In this document: in pieces, positions 25,156 through 32,519 of the stretch
Numbering within the stretch: position 1 is the stretch's first letter
Layout of the letters: every line of letters begins with the position of its first letter
From: Desulfobacterales bacterium
GTDB lineage: Bacteria > Desulfobacterota > Desulfobacteria > Desulfobacterales > JAEINQ01
NCBI GenBank assembly: GCA_016342285.1
Contig: JAEINQ010000043.1
Span: 1-60,546 of the forward strand
Reading direction: 5' to 3'
Length of the DNA stretch: 60,546 nt
Notes under the pieces: model-generated
Seen by the model: only the letters and a program-made list of their open reading frames with translations
Told to the model about the DNA's origin: nothing
Databases searched by the model: none
Position numbers and translations under genes: made by a program

Positions 25156-25249
25156 TTTTGCCCGAGATGAACAGGTTACCGCTCCCGGAAGGCCTCGTCA
25201 CGCATACGCGGAATCGGATCAACTTTTTCGATGCCCAGGGGCTTTCGCA

Positions 25250-25278
25250 TTGACAAACGGTTTTGCCATCATTATGGT
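25250..25278 (+). promoter_or_regulatory. Candidate sigma70 promoter of the selenoprotein gene
   Basis: TTGACA (25250-25255), 17-bp spacer, TATGGT (25273-25278), about 75 bp before the start codon. Confidence 0.65.
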
Positions 25279-25353
25279 TTGCCCTCTTGGTAGTGATTGG
25301 CGTTAGGTCTGTGTGGGTACAGACCCAATTTTTATTTTTAAGGAGGAATGACC

Positions 25354-25671
25354 ATGGTTGAAGTGACACCGACGGCGACCGAACAGATCGCCGAGTATTT
25401 CAAGGACAAAGAGAAGGCTCCGATCCGCATTTTTCTCAACGAAGGCGGCTGAGGGGGCCCTTCCCTGGCCATGGCTCTGGATGAGTCACACGACACCGAC
25501 GATGTTTACGAAGTGGACGGATTTACCTATATAGTCAACAAGACACTGATGGAAAGGGCAACATCCATCAAGATCGATTTTTCCCCCATGGGATTTAAAC
25601 TCGATTCCAACATTGACTTTGGCGCGTCTGCCTGTGGCAGTTGCGGCACCACCGGTTCCTGCTGCTCCTGA
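25354..25671 (+). CDS. HesB/IscA-like selenoprotein (in-frame TGA = selenocysteine)
   Basis: 105 residues if TGA at 25450-25452 is read as selenocysteine. The frame runs from ATG 25354 (AGGAGG 7 bases upstream) through IRIFLNEGG-U-GGPSLAMALDE to the stop at 25669. Residues on both sides of the TGA form one continuous IscA/HesB-type fold (IRIFLNEGG, then VDGFTYIVNK, IKIDFSPMGFKLDS), where ordinary members have cysteine at the U position. The tail carries CGSCGTTGSCC, more cysteines than a standard A-type carrier. HesB-like selenoproteins are known in Desulfobacterota. The role, iron-sulfur or redox, is unproven. A promoter and a strong terminator frame it as a single-gene unit. Confidence 0.93.
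25450..25478 (+). promoter_or_regulatory. Candidate bacterial SECIS element
   Basis: Begins at the UGA. GGGGCC (25454-25459) can pair with GGCUCU (25473-25478), using two G-U pairs, leaving a 13-base loop with a GG near its tip. Position directly after the UGA fits bacterial SECIS hairpins that bind SelB. Confidence 0.55.
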
Positions 25672-25690
25672 CAACGTCCGGCCCTATCGA

Positions 25691-25732
25691 AAAGGCAGCA
25701 TTTCTCCCTCCGGGGGGGATGCTGCCTTTTTT
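25691..25732 (+). terminator. Rho-independent terminator of the selenoprotein gene
   Basis: AAAGGCAGCAT pairs with ATGCTGCCTTT, the inside CCCTCC/GGGGGG extends the stem, and a run of T follows. Confidence 0.95.
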
Positions 25733-25878
25733 GTGCCAAACCCCATAGTTGACTGTTTTTCTCCGGCGTGCTAGCGTAACGTTTTCATCGTCCGGCACCA
25801 TGACCGGGCATCGCCCGCATGCAACGGTTTTCGCGGCGGCGGCGGCAACCCCCTACAATTGCAACGGAGGTAGTGGAA

Positions 25879-26595
25879 ATGGCATCGGTGGCCTACGAAC
25901 TGGACGAGCACGTGGCGGTGCTGACCATGAACAGCGGAGAGAACCGGTTCAATCCGGATTTTCTCAAGGCGTTTCAGGAGACCCTGGACGCGATCGAAGA
26001 AAAAACCGACGCGACAACCCTGGTGGTCACCTCGGCCCACGAAAAGATTTTTTCCAACGGCATCGACCTGGAATGGATCATTCCGGTGATTCATAAAAAA
26101 GAGCTCGACAGGGCCAAGGACTTTTTTTACGACCTCAACCGCCTGTTCAAGCGGATGGTGACCTATCCGCTGATCACCGTGGCCGCTATCAACGGACACG
26201 CCTTTGCCGGAGGGGCGATTCTCAGCTGCGCCTTCGACTTTCGGTTCATGCGATCCGATCGCGGGTATTTCTGTTTTCCCGAGGTGGACCTGGGCATCCC
26301 CTTTCTTCCCGGCATGAACGCCCTGCTCAAAAAAGCCATGCCTCTTTATCAAGTGGAAGCGATGCAGTACACCGGCTGCAGGCTCACCGCCGAAGAATGC
26401 CAGGCCCACCACATCGTCCGGGAAACGGCACCCATGGACGAACTGATGGCCCGGACCATGGCCTTTGCCAAAGGGCTCAATAAAAAACGGGCCGTGGTCG
26501 GAGAGTTGAAAAAGAGGCTCAACGCGGATATCGTCCACGCCATCGACGTTGAGGATGTGAACTATATCGAATCCGGTCAGTTTAATATCGGATGA
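25879..26595 (+). CDS. Enoyl-CoA hydratase/isomerase family protein
   Basis: 238-aa crotonase-fold protein. The N-terminal VAVLTMNSGENRFN strand, oxyanion-hole residues in NGIDLEWI and in GHAFAGGAILSCAFDFRFM (residues near 107-125), and FPEVDLGIPFLPGM are present. The usual glutamate pair of true hydratases is replaced in part, resembling the delta3-delta2-enoyl-CoA isomerase-like group; the reaction is therefore uncertain. GGAGG lies 10 bases before the ATG at 25879, so I reject the longer upstream frame. Confidence 0.88.
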   Translation: MASVAYELDEHVAVLTMNSGENRFNPDFLKAFQETLDAIEEKTDATTLVVTSAHEKIFSNGIDLEWIIPVIHKKELDRAKDFFYDLNRLFKRMVTYPLITVAAINGHAFAGGAILSCAFDFRFMRSDRGYFCFPEVDLGIPFLPGMNALLKKAMPLYQVEAMQYTGCRLTAEECQAHHIVRETAPMDELMARTMAFAKGLNKKRAVVGELKKRLNADIVHAIDVEDVNYIESGQFNIG

Positions 26596-26599
26596 GAAG

Positions 26600-26642
26600 C
26601 AGGGTCCAAGGGTTCAAGGGTTCAAGGGTTCGAGGGTTCCAG
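26600..26642. repeat. Short 8-bp tandem repeats (GGTTCAAG)
   Basis: Four degenerate units GGTTCAAG, GGTTCAAG, GGTTCGAG, GGTTCC right after the enoyl-CoA hydratase stop. Related runs occur at 31257-31320 and 46875-46980. Confidence 0.7.
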
Positions 26643-26860
26643 TGGAAAAGCGATATAATAAAAAACGGCTTTTCACGGAGCCGCCTTTATCCAGTGCTTG
26701 AAGGGGAAAAAGATCACATGGCAACAACGGTCTCTGTATCGATCCGGTATCCTTGTCTTGACCCCTCGGGCCCTCAAATCCTCGCTTCCTTTGCGCCTCC
26801 CGGTTTGGAAAAGCGCCAAAGGGAAAACGCCCCCTTCATGCCCAGCGCCCCGGAGTTAAG

Positions 26861-27769
26861 ATGAACATACTTATCACCGGCGGTTCGGGGTTTGTTGGAA
26901 GTCACATGGTCCGGTTCTTTCTCGAACGCGGAGACCGGGTGGTGGCCATGGGCCGGCGGGCACATGACGGTCGTTTCACCCATGACCGGTATCGTTACGT
27001 CCAGGCCGACACCACCGCCCCGGGCCATTGGCAGGCAGAGGTTGCCGACGCCGACGCCGTGGTCAACCTGGCCGGGCAGACCATCTTCAACCGATGGTCA
27101 AAACAATACAAACAGCAGATCTACGACAGCCGCATCCTCACCACCCGACATCTGGCCGAGGCCGTGACCGGCGACCGGGAGATGGTTTTTTGCAGCGCCT
27201 CGGCAGTGGGCGTTTACGGCGACCGCGGTGACGATCTGCTGACGGAAAACGAACCCACCGGCACCGACTTTCTGTCCCGGGTGGCCCGGGACTGGGAAGA
27301 TGCGGCCCTTAAGGCCCAAAACCGCGGTGCCCGGGTGATCCTGGCCCGCTTCGGCCTGGTGCTGGGCGCTGACGGCGGTGCCCTGGCCAAGATGGTCCCG
27401 GCCTTTCGCGCCCTGGCCGGAGGCCCCATGGGCAGCGGAGGCCAGTGGGTCCCCTGGATCCACATTGGCGACCTTGTCGCTGCCGTGGCCCACATGATCG
27501 GCCGCGGCGACCTGGCCGGGCCGGTCAATGTCTGTGCCCCCAACCCGGTTAGAAACCGGGACATGGCCAGAAGCCTGGGTCGGCTGCTTAACCGACCGTC
27601 AATCATGCCGGCCCCGGCCTTTGCCCTGCGCCTGGCCATGGGAGAATTGGCCAGCGTTTTGCTGGTCAGCCAGCGGGCAGTGCCCGAGAGGTTGACAACC
27701 TCGGGGTTCGTCTTTCGCTTTACCGGACTGGATGCTGCCCTGGCCGACCTGCTCCGGCCCGAACCCTGA
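26861..27769 (+). CDS. TIGR01777-type NAD(P)-dependent epimerase
   Basis: 302-aa extended short-chain dehydrogenase of the SDR39U1/TIGR01777 family. The nucleotide-binding motif ITGGSGFVGS is at residues 4-13, DAVVNLAGQTIFNRW is the family mark, followed by SAVGVYGDRGD and a DWEDAALKAQ block. The C-terminal DUF1731-like segment has MPAPAFALRLAMGELASVLLVSQRAVPERL. Substrate unknown. Start ATG 26861 is immediately before the beta1 strand. Monocistronic. Confidence 0.92.
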   Translation: MNILITGGSGFVGSHMVRFFLERGDRVVAMGRRAHDGRFTHDRYRYVQADTTAPGHWQAEVADADAVVNLAGQTIFNRWSKQYKQQIYDSRILTTRHLAEAVTGDREMVFCSASAVGVYGDRGDDLLTENEPTGTDFLSRVARDWEDAALKAQNRGARVILARFGLVLGADGGALAKMVPAFRALAGGPMGSGGQWVPWIHIGDLVAAVAHMIGRGDLAGPVNVCAPNPVRNRDMARSLGRLLNRPSIMPAPAFALRLAMGELASVLLVSQRAVPERLTTSGFVFRFTGLDAALADLLRPEP

Positions 27770-27854
27770 CCATCACAGACGGCGCCCACCCGGCCCGCCT
27801 TATCAATCTTTTTGAAACATTTTTCTGACAAACGCCTAAACTGAAAAGAAGACA

Positions 27855-28028
27855 ATGACATACGCCCTCATCGCCATAGGAGTGGTAGCCGCGACCATCC
27901 TGGCCGGATTCATTTTGTCCGGCAAAAAGAAGTCCCGACCCAAAGAGCCCATATTTATCTGCGATCACTGCGGTGAACACCACTGTGAATGCCGCCTGGA
28001 AGACAACGACAAAGGCCCGGTCTCTTGA
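27855..28028 (+). CDS. Small single-span membrane protein with Cys/His cluster
   Basis: 57-aa protein. Residues 3-22 are a hydrophobic helix (YALIAIGVVAATILAGFIL), followed by a basic stop-transfer KKKSRPK, then a cytoplasmic tail with CDHCGEHHCEC (residues 36-46) and an acidic end. The four cysteines and three histidines could bind one zinc or iron ion. It lies 85 bp after the epimerase gene and 80 bp before the nitroreductase gene. No family recognised. The helix-positive-charge-cysteine layout makes it more than a chance frame, though no strong ribosome binding site is seen (AAAAGAAG). Confidence 0.6.
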   Translation: MTYALIAIGVVAATILAGFILSGKKKSRPKEPIFICDHCGEHHCECRLEDNDKGPVS

Positions 28029-28109
28029 GAGGAGCCGCTCAGGTGGACATGAGATCACCCAGAACCATTTTAAGACCACGATAAACCGTCAGACAGGAAG
28101 GAAGCATGC

Positions 28110-28652
28110 ATGGACACACTCATGGACATCATCCAAGGCAGACGAAGCATCCGTAGATACGAAGAACAAGACGTTCCCTCCGACCTGCTCGACCAGGTCC
28201 TGGAGGCGGTCCGCTGGTCGCCCTCCTGGACCAACTGCCAGTGCTGGGAGATCGTCGTGGTCAAAGACCCCGACATCAAGGCTCGCCTTCAGGAAACCAT
28301 TGTGCCGAAAAATCCGGCCACCAAGGCCATCGTGGCGGCCCCCGTGGTCCTGGCCCTGTGCGCACGGACCAAAGAATCGGGTTATTACAGCGCCATGGCC
28401 ACCACCAAGTTCGGCGACTGGTTCATGTACGACTTGGGACTGGCCACCCAGTCCCTGTGCCTGGCTGCCCACAACCTGGGGCTGGGGACCGTTATCGTCG
28501 GCCTGCTGGATCACGACAAGGCCGCGGCCGTACTCAACGTTCCCGACGGCATGGAACTGGTGACCCTGATACCGTTGGGATTTCCGGCCAAGGTGGGCAG
28601 GGCCCCGGAACGAAAGCCGATCGCCGACTTCGTCCGAAACGATTCGTTTTAG
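28110..28652 (+). CDS. Nitroreductase family protein
   Basis: 180-aa FMN-dependent nitroreductase-fold protein. FMN-binding RRSIRRYEEQDVP (residues 10-22), RWSPSWTNCQCW in place of the usual SPSGxNxQPW, and LGLGTVIVGLLDH with a final ERKPIADFV. A 180-aa length is normal for the compact group. Substrate unknown. No partner gene. Confidence 0.92.
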   Translation: MDTLMDIIQGRRSIRRYEEQDVPSDLLDQVLEAVRWSPSWTNCQCWEIVVVKDPDIKARLQETIVPKNPATKAIVAAPVVLALCARTKESGYYSAMATTKFGDWFMYDLGLATQSLCLAAHNLGLGTVIVGLLDHDKAAAVLNVPDGMELVTLIPLGFPAKVGRAPERKPIADFVRNDSF

Positions 28653-28754
28653 TTACAGGCTTAAGGTGGAAGACTGAAGGCTGAAGTTTGAGCCGGCTCC
28701 GTCACCGATTCGTTGTCCTACAGCGGCATCTCATCGCAGGGCGTTCATGGCGGC

Positions 28755-28951
28755 ACGGATTAACATTCCTGACGCCGGGACCGCTTTTGACCTTCACCCT
28801 CATTCAGACGGCCCGGACCAAAAAACGGGGCTATCTCACGGGGCTGTGGGTCATCTCCGGCCATGCCATGCTGGAGATGGCCATCATCTGCGCCCTGCTC
28901 CTGGGTTTTTCCACCATCTCCCTTTATTTTCAGCCGGTCAAAGTTGTCTGA
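28755..28951 (+). pseudogene. Remnant of a LysE-family exporter gene
   Basis: The frame GLTFLTPGPLLTFTLIQTAR and the following GLWVISGHAMLEMAIICALLLGF match the first two helices of LysE-type exporters. The usual N-terminus is replaced by unrelated sequence and everything after helix 2 is missing, lost at a region of short repeats (28960-29130). It is about 65 residues where 200 are expected. Most likely a decayed gene. Confidence 0.65.
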
Positions 28952-29070
28952 CCTTCTCGTTGGACAACCTGTCTCCCATATCCCGCCAATCCACCAACCT
29001 GTCGGGCATAACCGAAGGCGACGCCTGATCCGCCAACCTGTCCGGCGAAGCCCGGAGGGCGAAGACGGAT

Positions 29071-29118
29071 CCGCCAATCCGTCAATCCGCCAATCCCTCA
29101 ATCCGCCAATTCGTCAAT
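29071..29118. repeat. 8-bp tandem array CCGCCAAT
   Basis: Six units alternating CCGCCAAT and CCGTCAAT with small changes; degenerate units extend back to about 28980 between the LysE remnant and the SagB-like gene. Confidence 0.8.
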
Positions 29119-29243
29119 TCACCCCCCACATCCCAAATCCCCTCCCCCTTGCATCCTCTCCCATCCTTCCTGTATCATCATTTCTGGCCTGATATTGGCT
29201 CCGATCCAACCCGCAGCGCTTAAACGGAAAAAGGGTTTCGCCC

Positions 29244-30872
29244 ATGACCGACGCCCCGACCCCATACCAACGCACCCTGGCCTTTCACCAGGCGACCAAA
29301 CACCACCCGGACCGCTACGCCCGGTCACCGGGGTATATGGACTGGGCCAACCAGCCCAACCCCTTCCGATCCTGGGCCGACTGCGAGACAATGGCCCTCC
29401 CTTTCATAGAAAAAGATCCACCAGGCGGCCATCTGGAACTCTACACCCGCTCTTCGGGCAAACCAGCGCCGTTAGCCCTGGCCACCGTGGCCGGCTTTTT
29501 GGAGCTTTCCCTGGGGCTTTCCGCCTGGAAGGCTGCCGGCGACAGCCGCTGGGCCCTGCGGATAAACCCTTCCAGCGGCAACCTCCATCCCACCGAAGGG
29601 TACCTGATTTTGCCGGCCATGGAGGGGATCGAGGCGGGGATCTATCACTACGACCCGCTGAATCACCGCCTGGAACGCCGGGCCCGGATGCCCGAAAGCA
29701 TAGGAACAACAATTGCGGGGCATTTCAAAACCGGCGGTTTCATGGTGGCCCTGACCAGCATCTTCTGGCGGGAATCGTGGAAATACGGCGAACGGGCCTT
29801 CCGCTACTGCCAGCACGACGTGGGCCATGCCCTGGCAGCCCTGGGCTTTTCGGCAGCCTTGCAGGGTTGGCAGCTTACCGTGCTCGGCGACCTGGCCGAT
29901 TCGGCCCTGGCCTCCCTTCTGGGACTCGACCAAACCGACTGGCCCCGGCTGGAGGCCGAGCACCCCGACCTGGCGGCCTGGGTCCACCCGGCAGCAGACC
30001 GGGTCCAGGTCAAAAACCTGCCGGGTGAACTGGTGGCGGCATTAGGGAATCTCGCCTTTACCGGCCGGCCCAACCGCCTGAGCCCAACGCCGGTTGACTG
30101 GGAAATCATCAAAGACGTGGCCGACGCCACGGCAAAACCGCCGACCCAAACCCCGGTGCCCGATCTGCCGGTGTCAAACCCGGTCCGGACACCGTCTTCG
30201 GCACTGACCGGTGCCGGCATCATCCGCCAGCGACGAAGCGCTTCGGCCTTTGATCCCGACGGGTCCATGGACGTGTCCGTACTGGAAGCCATATTGGACA
30301 AGACCCTCGCCCGGTCCGGCTGCGCCCCCTTTAACGCCGGCATCGGCCCACCGTCCATTGATCTGGTCCTCTTTGTTCACCGGGTCAACGGACTCACCCC
30401 GGGGCTTTACGCCCTGGATCGCGGCACCAGTACGGCTGCACCTTTGAAAACGACAATGAAAAGCGAGTTTGCCTGGGAAGCGGCATCGTCTCGCCTGCCG
30501 TTCTATCTGCTCGAACCCGGCGACCTGCGCCACACGGCCATCGAACTGAGCTGCCACCAACCCATCGCCGGCTTCGGGATCTTTTCCCTGGCCATGATGG
30601 CCCGGTTCGAACGTTGTATCAAAGAAGCGCCGTATCGCTACCGGCATCTCTTCTGGGAAGCGGGCATGATCGGCCAGATCCTCTACCTTGAGGCCGAGGC
30701 CCACGGGTTTCGCGGCACCGGCATCGGTTGCTATTTCGACGACGCCGTCCACGACCTGTTGGGCATCGACACCCTTGCCTGGCAAAGCCTTTACCACTTC
30801 ACCGTAGGGGTAGCAAAAGAAGATCTTCGGCTGACCACCTATCCGCCTTACCATCATCTGGAAAGAGAGTGA
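29244..30872 (+). CDS. SagB/ThcOx-type double nitroreductase-fold protein
   Basis: 542-aa protein of two nitroreductase-like halves, about 60-240 and 320-535. The first half has SGNLHPTEGYLILPAM and ALAALGFSAALQGWQLT; the second begins IIRQRRSASAFDPDGSM and has EAEAHGFRGTGIGCYFDDAVHDLLG. SagB-type dehydrogenases oxidise azolines in modified peptides, but no precursor peptide, cyclodehydratase or protease is adjacent, so this stand-alone double form probably has another role. Normal length, no break. Confidence 0.88.
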   Translation: MTDAPTPYQRTLAFHQATKHHPDRYARSPGYMDWANQPNPFRSWADCETMALPFIEKDPPGGHLELYTRSSGKPAPLALATVAGFLELSLGLSAWKAAGDSRWALRINPSSGNLHPTEGYLILPAMEGIEAGIYHYDPLNHRLERRARMPESIGTTIAGHFKTGGFMVALTSIFWRESWKYGERAFRYCQHDVGHALAALGFSAALQGWQLTVLGDLADSALASLLGLDQTDWPRLEAEHPDLAAWVHPAADRVQVKNLPGELVAALGNLAFTGRPNRLSPTPVDWEIIKDVADATAKPPTQTPVPDLPVSNPVRTPSSALTGAGIIRQRRSASAFDPDGSMDVSVLEAILDKTLARSGCAPFNAGIGPPSIDLVLFVHRVNGLTPGLYALDRGTSTAAPLKTTMKSEFAWEAASSRLPFYLLEPGDLRHTAIELSCHQPIAGFGIFSLAMMARFERCIKEAPYRYRHLFWEAGMIGQILYLEAEAHGFRGTGIGCYFDDAVHDLLGIDTLAWQSLYHFTVGVAKEDLRLTTYPPYHHLERE

Positions 30873-31054
30873 TTGGGGATGTGAGATCTGGGATGGGGGA
30901 TCTGTGATGCGGGATGCTGGATACTCGATGCTGGATTTGGGATCGGGATCGAATTGACGAATTGTCGAATTGTCGAATGCATCTCTTCAGTCCTCGGACT
31001 TCAACCTTCAGACTTTTGCTGGATGGGAGTTGGGGTACTTGCCACAGATCAGTT

Positions 31055-31262
31055 TGGAGTGACTAAAGTGAGCTAAAGTGACTAAAGTTGAGGAGTCGCT
31101 TCGCTCCACCCGTTTTTTATAATGGGCAGCATTCCTTAATCCCGCCCCGGCGGGACTCACTCCAAACTTTAGTTCACTTTAGGCACTTTCAGCATAGGTG
31201 TCTCGTCATAGCCAGTTGACTCTGACCACGCTAAAGGACGTGGATGTCTACTTCGAATTGAA
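31055..31262. repeat. R2 modular intergenic repeat
   Basis: Same module order as at 9163-9480: AGTGACTAAAGTTGAGGAG, GTCGCTTCGCTCCACC, TTAATCCCGCCCCGGCGGG and the end module CTCTGACCACGCTAAAGG plus ACGTGGAT. The 30873-31339 gap also has ATGCTGG/GGGATG-type short repeats and no gene. Confidence 0.65.
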
Positions 31263-31339
31263 CCTTGAGCTTTGAGCTTTGAACCTTGAACCCTCGAACC
31301 CTTGGCACCTTGAACCCTTTTTTAATAAAGCGAGCCCCC

Positions 31340-32167
31340 ATGAAAAATTCCGATTTCAAAGATCTCACCCCAGAGACCCTGCGGGGTTACCGGGAAGAGA
31401 AAAAAGAAAAAGACTACCAGCTCATCGACGTCCGCCAGCCGGGCGAATACGGCGCCGCCCATATTCCCGGAGCGATTTTAATCCCTCTGCCCCAACTCGA
31501 ATCCCGGCTGTTCAACCTCCCTTCGGACCGGGACCTGGTCTTTTACTGCCGCAGCGGGGCACGATCCCGGGCCGCGGCCAACCTTGCCGTCGAGGCCGAA
31601 GTCACCACAAATCAGGTCTACAACCTTGTGGGCGGCATCATGGGCTGGGATGGCAAGACCCTGGCCGACTTTCCCCGGGTTGAGATCTTTGACCGCACCG
31701 CGCCTCCCCGGCATTTGCTGGAAAAAGCCATGGATCTGGAAAAGGGGGCCGGGCTGTTTTACGACCGTATGGCCAGAGAGTCCGCCGGTGCGCCCTTTGC
31801 CGATACCTTTGTCACCCTGGCCGCGGCCGAGCTGGGCCATGCCCGCCTGGTCTACCGGTTCTGGGCGAAGACCGCGGAGGAGCCGCCAACGTTTGAAACC
31901 GTCTACGCCGACCTTTCCGGCGAGGTGCTGGAAGGGGGCCAGAGCCTTGACGAGGCCTGCCGGCGCCTGACGGCCATATCCCAGGACCGCTCCTGCATCG
32001 CCATGATGGAGCTGGCCTTGGACATGGAATACGCCGCCTTCGACCTCTACCGTTTCGCCGCCGAGATGGCCGAAGCCCCTGAAGCCCGCGAAGCCTTTTT
32101 AACCATCGCCCAGGCTGAAAAAGGCCACATGAAAACCCTCATCAAGGCCATCGACCGCTGCCCGTGA
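31340..32167 (+). CDS. Rhodanese domain fused to a ferritin-like (rubrerythrin-type) domain
   Basis: 275-aa fusion. Residues 8-115 are a rhodanese with the active-site Cys70 in FYCRSGARS and the IDVRQPGEY loop. Residues 125-275 form a four-helix ferritin-like domain with spaced metal ligands in LEKAMDLEKGAGLFY, AAAELGHAR, ALDMEYAAFDLY and AQAEKGHMK (the ExxH pairs of rubrerythrin-like di-iron sites). No rubredoxin domain. Start ATG at 31340; the frame above it is repeat-derived. Combined sulfur transfer and di-iron oxygen or peroxide chemistry is a plausible role in a strict anaerobe. Confidence 0.9.
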   Translation: MKNSDFKDLTPETLRGYREEKKEKDYQLIDVRQPGEYGAAHIPGAILIPLPQLESRLFNLPSDRDLVFYCRSGARSRAAANLAVEAEVTTNQVYNLVGGIMGWDGKTLADFPRVEIFDRTAPPRHLLEKAMDLEKGAGLFYDRMARESAGAPFADTFVTLAAAELGHARLVYRFWAKTAEEPPTFETVYADLSGEVLEGGQSLDEACRRLTAISQDRSCIAMMELALDMEYAAFDLYRFAAEMAEAPEAREAFLTIAQAEKGHMKTLIKAIDRCP

Positions 32168-32519
32168 ACGCCGCCCCATGCCTTCCGACAATATTGATGG
32201 TCTTAAAAAGGTCGCAAAACGCGCTCCGTTCGTCTTTCCCGCGCAGGCGGGAATCCAGTCCTTGCAGATCGTTTTGAGTCCACGCCTTCACTTAACCTGC
32301 TCCTGATAGGGCAGGGGCCATCGGGTCGCCCAGGATCTTCAACTTATTTTGCTTGTTTGAAGTGCTGTGGCAGATCGATCGGCTTTCCCGAGAAGAATCG
32401 GGAAGCTATTCACGATCCGTGCGTTGTGCCCGGCATAGGGCAAACGTGAACAGTGGCATCATGATATTTTAAAAAATTCCGCACCGCCCCAGAGTTCCCG
32501 AGACCAGAGAAATCAGAGA
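32168..32519. other. Gene-free gap downstream of the NACHT gene
   Basis: No gene. It holds a CCCGCGCAGGCGGG-type hairpin (about 32243-32256) and a stem GCTTTCCCGA/TCGGGAAGC (32383-32406) that lies 130 bp past the variable-looking end of the NACHT gene. On the minus strand the first bases after the stop read CTCTGATTTCTCTGG, a run of CTCTG steps. Confidence 0.5.

Noticed and set aside
25471..25671. Separate 66-aa gene after the TGA
   Set aside because: Same frame continues upstream through an in-frame TGA with a good ribosome binding site; better read as one selenoprotein.
32382..32406. Hairpin after the NACHT gene as a DGR target hairpin
   Set aside because: It lies about 130 bp from the variable region and lacks the short GNRA-type loop expected of such hairpins.
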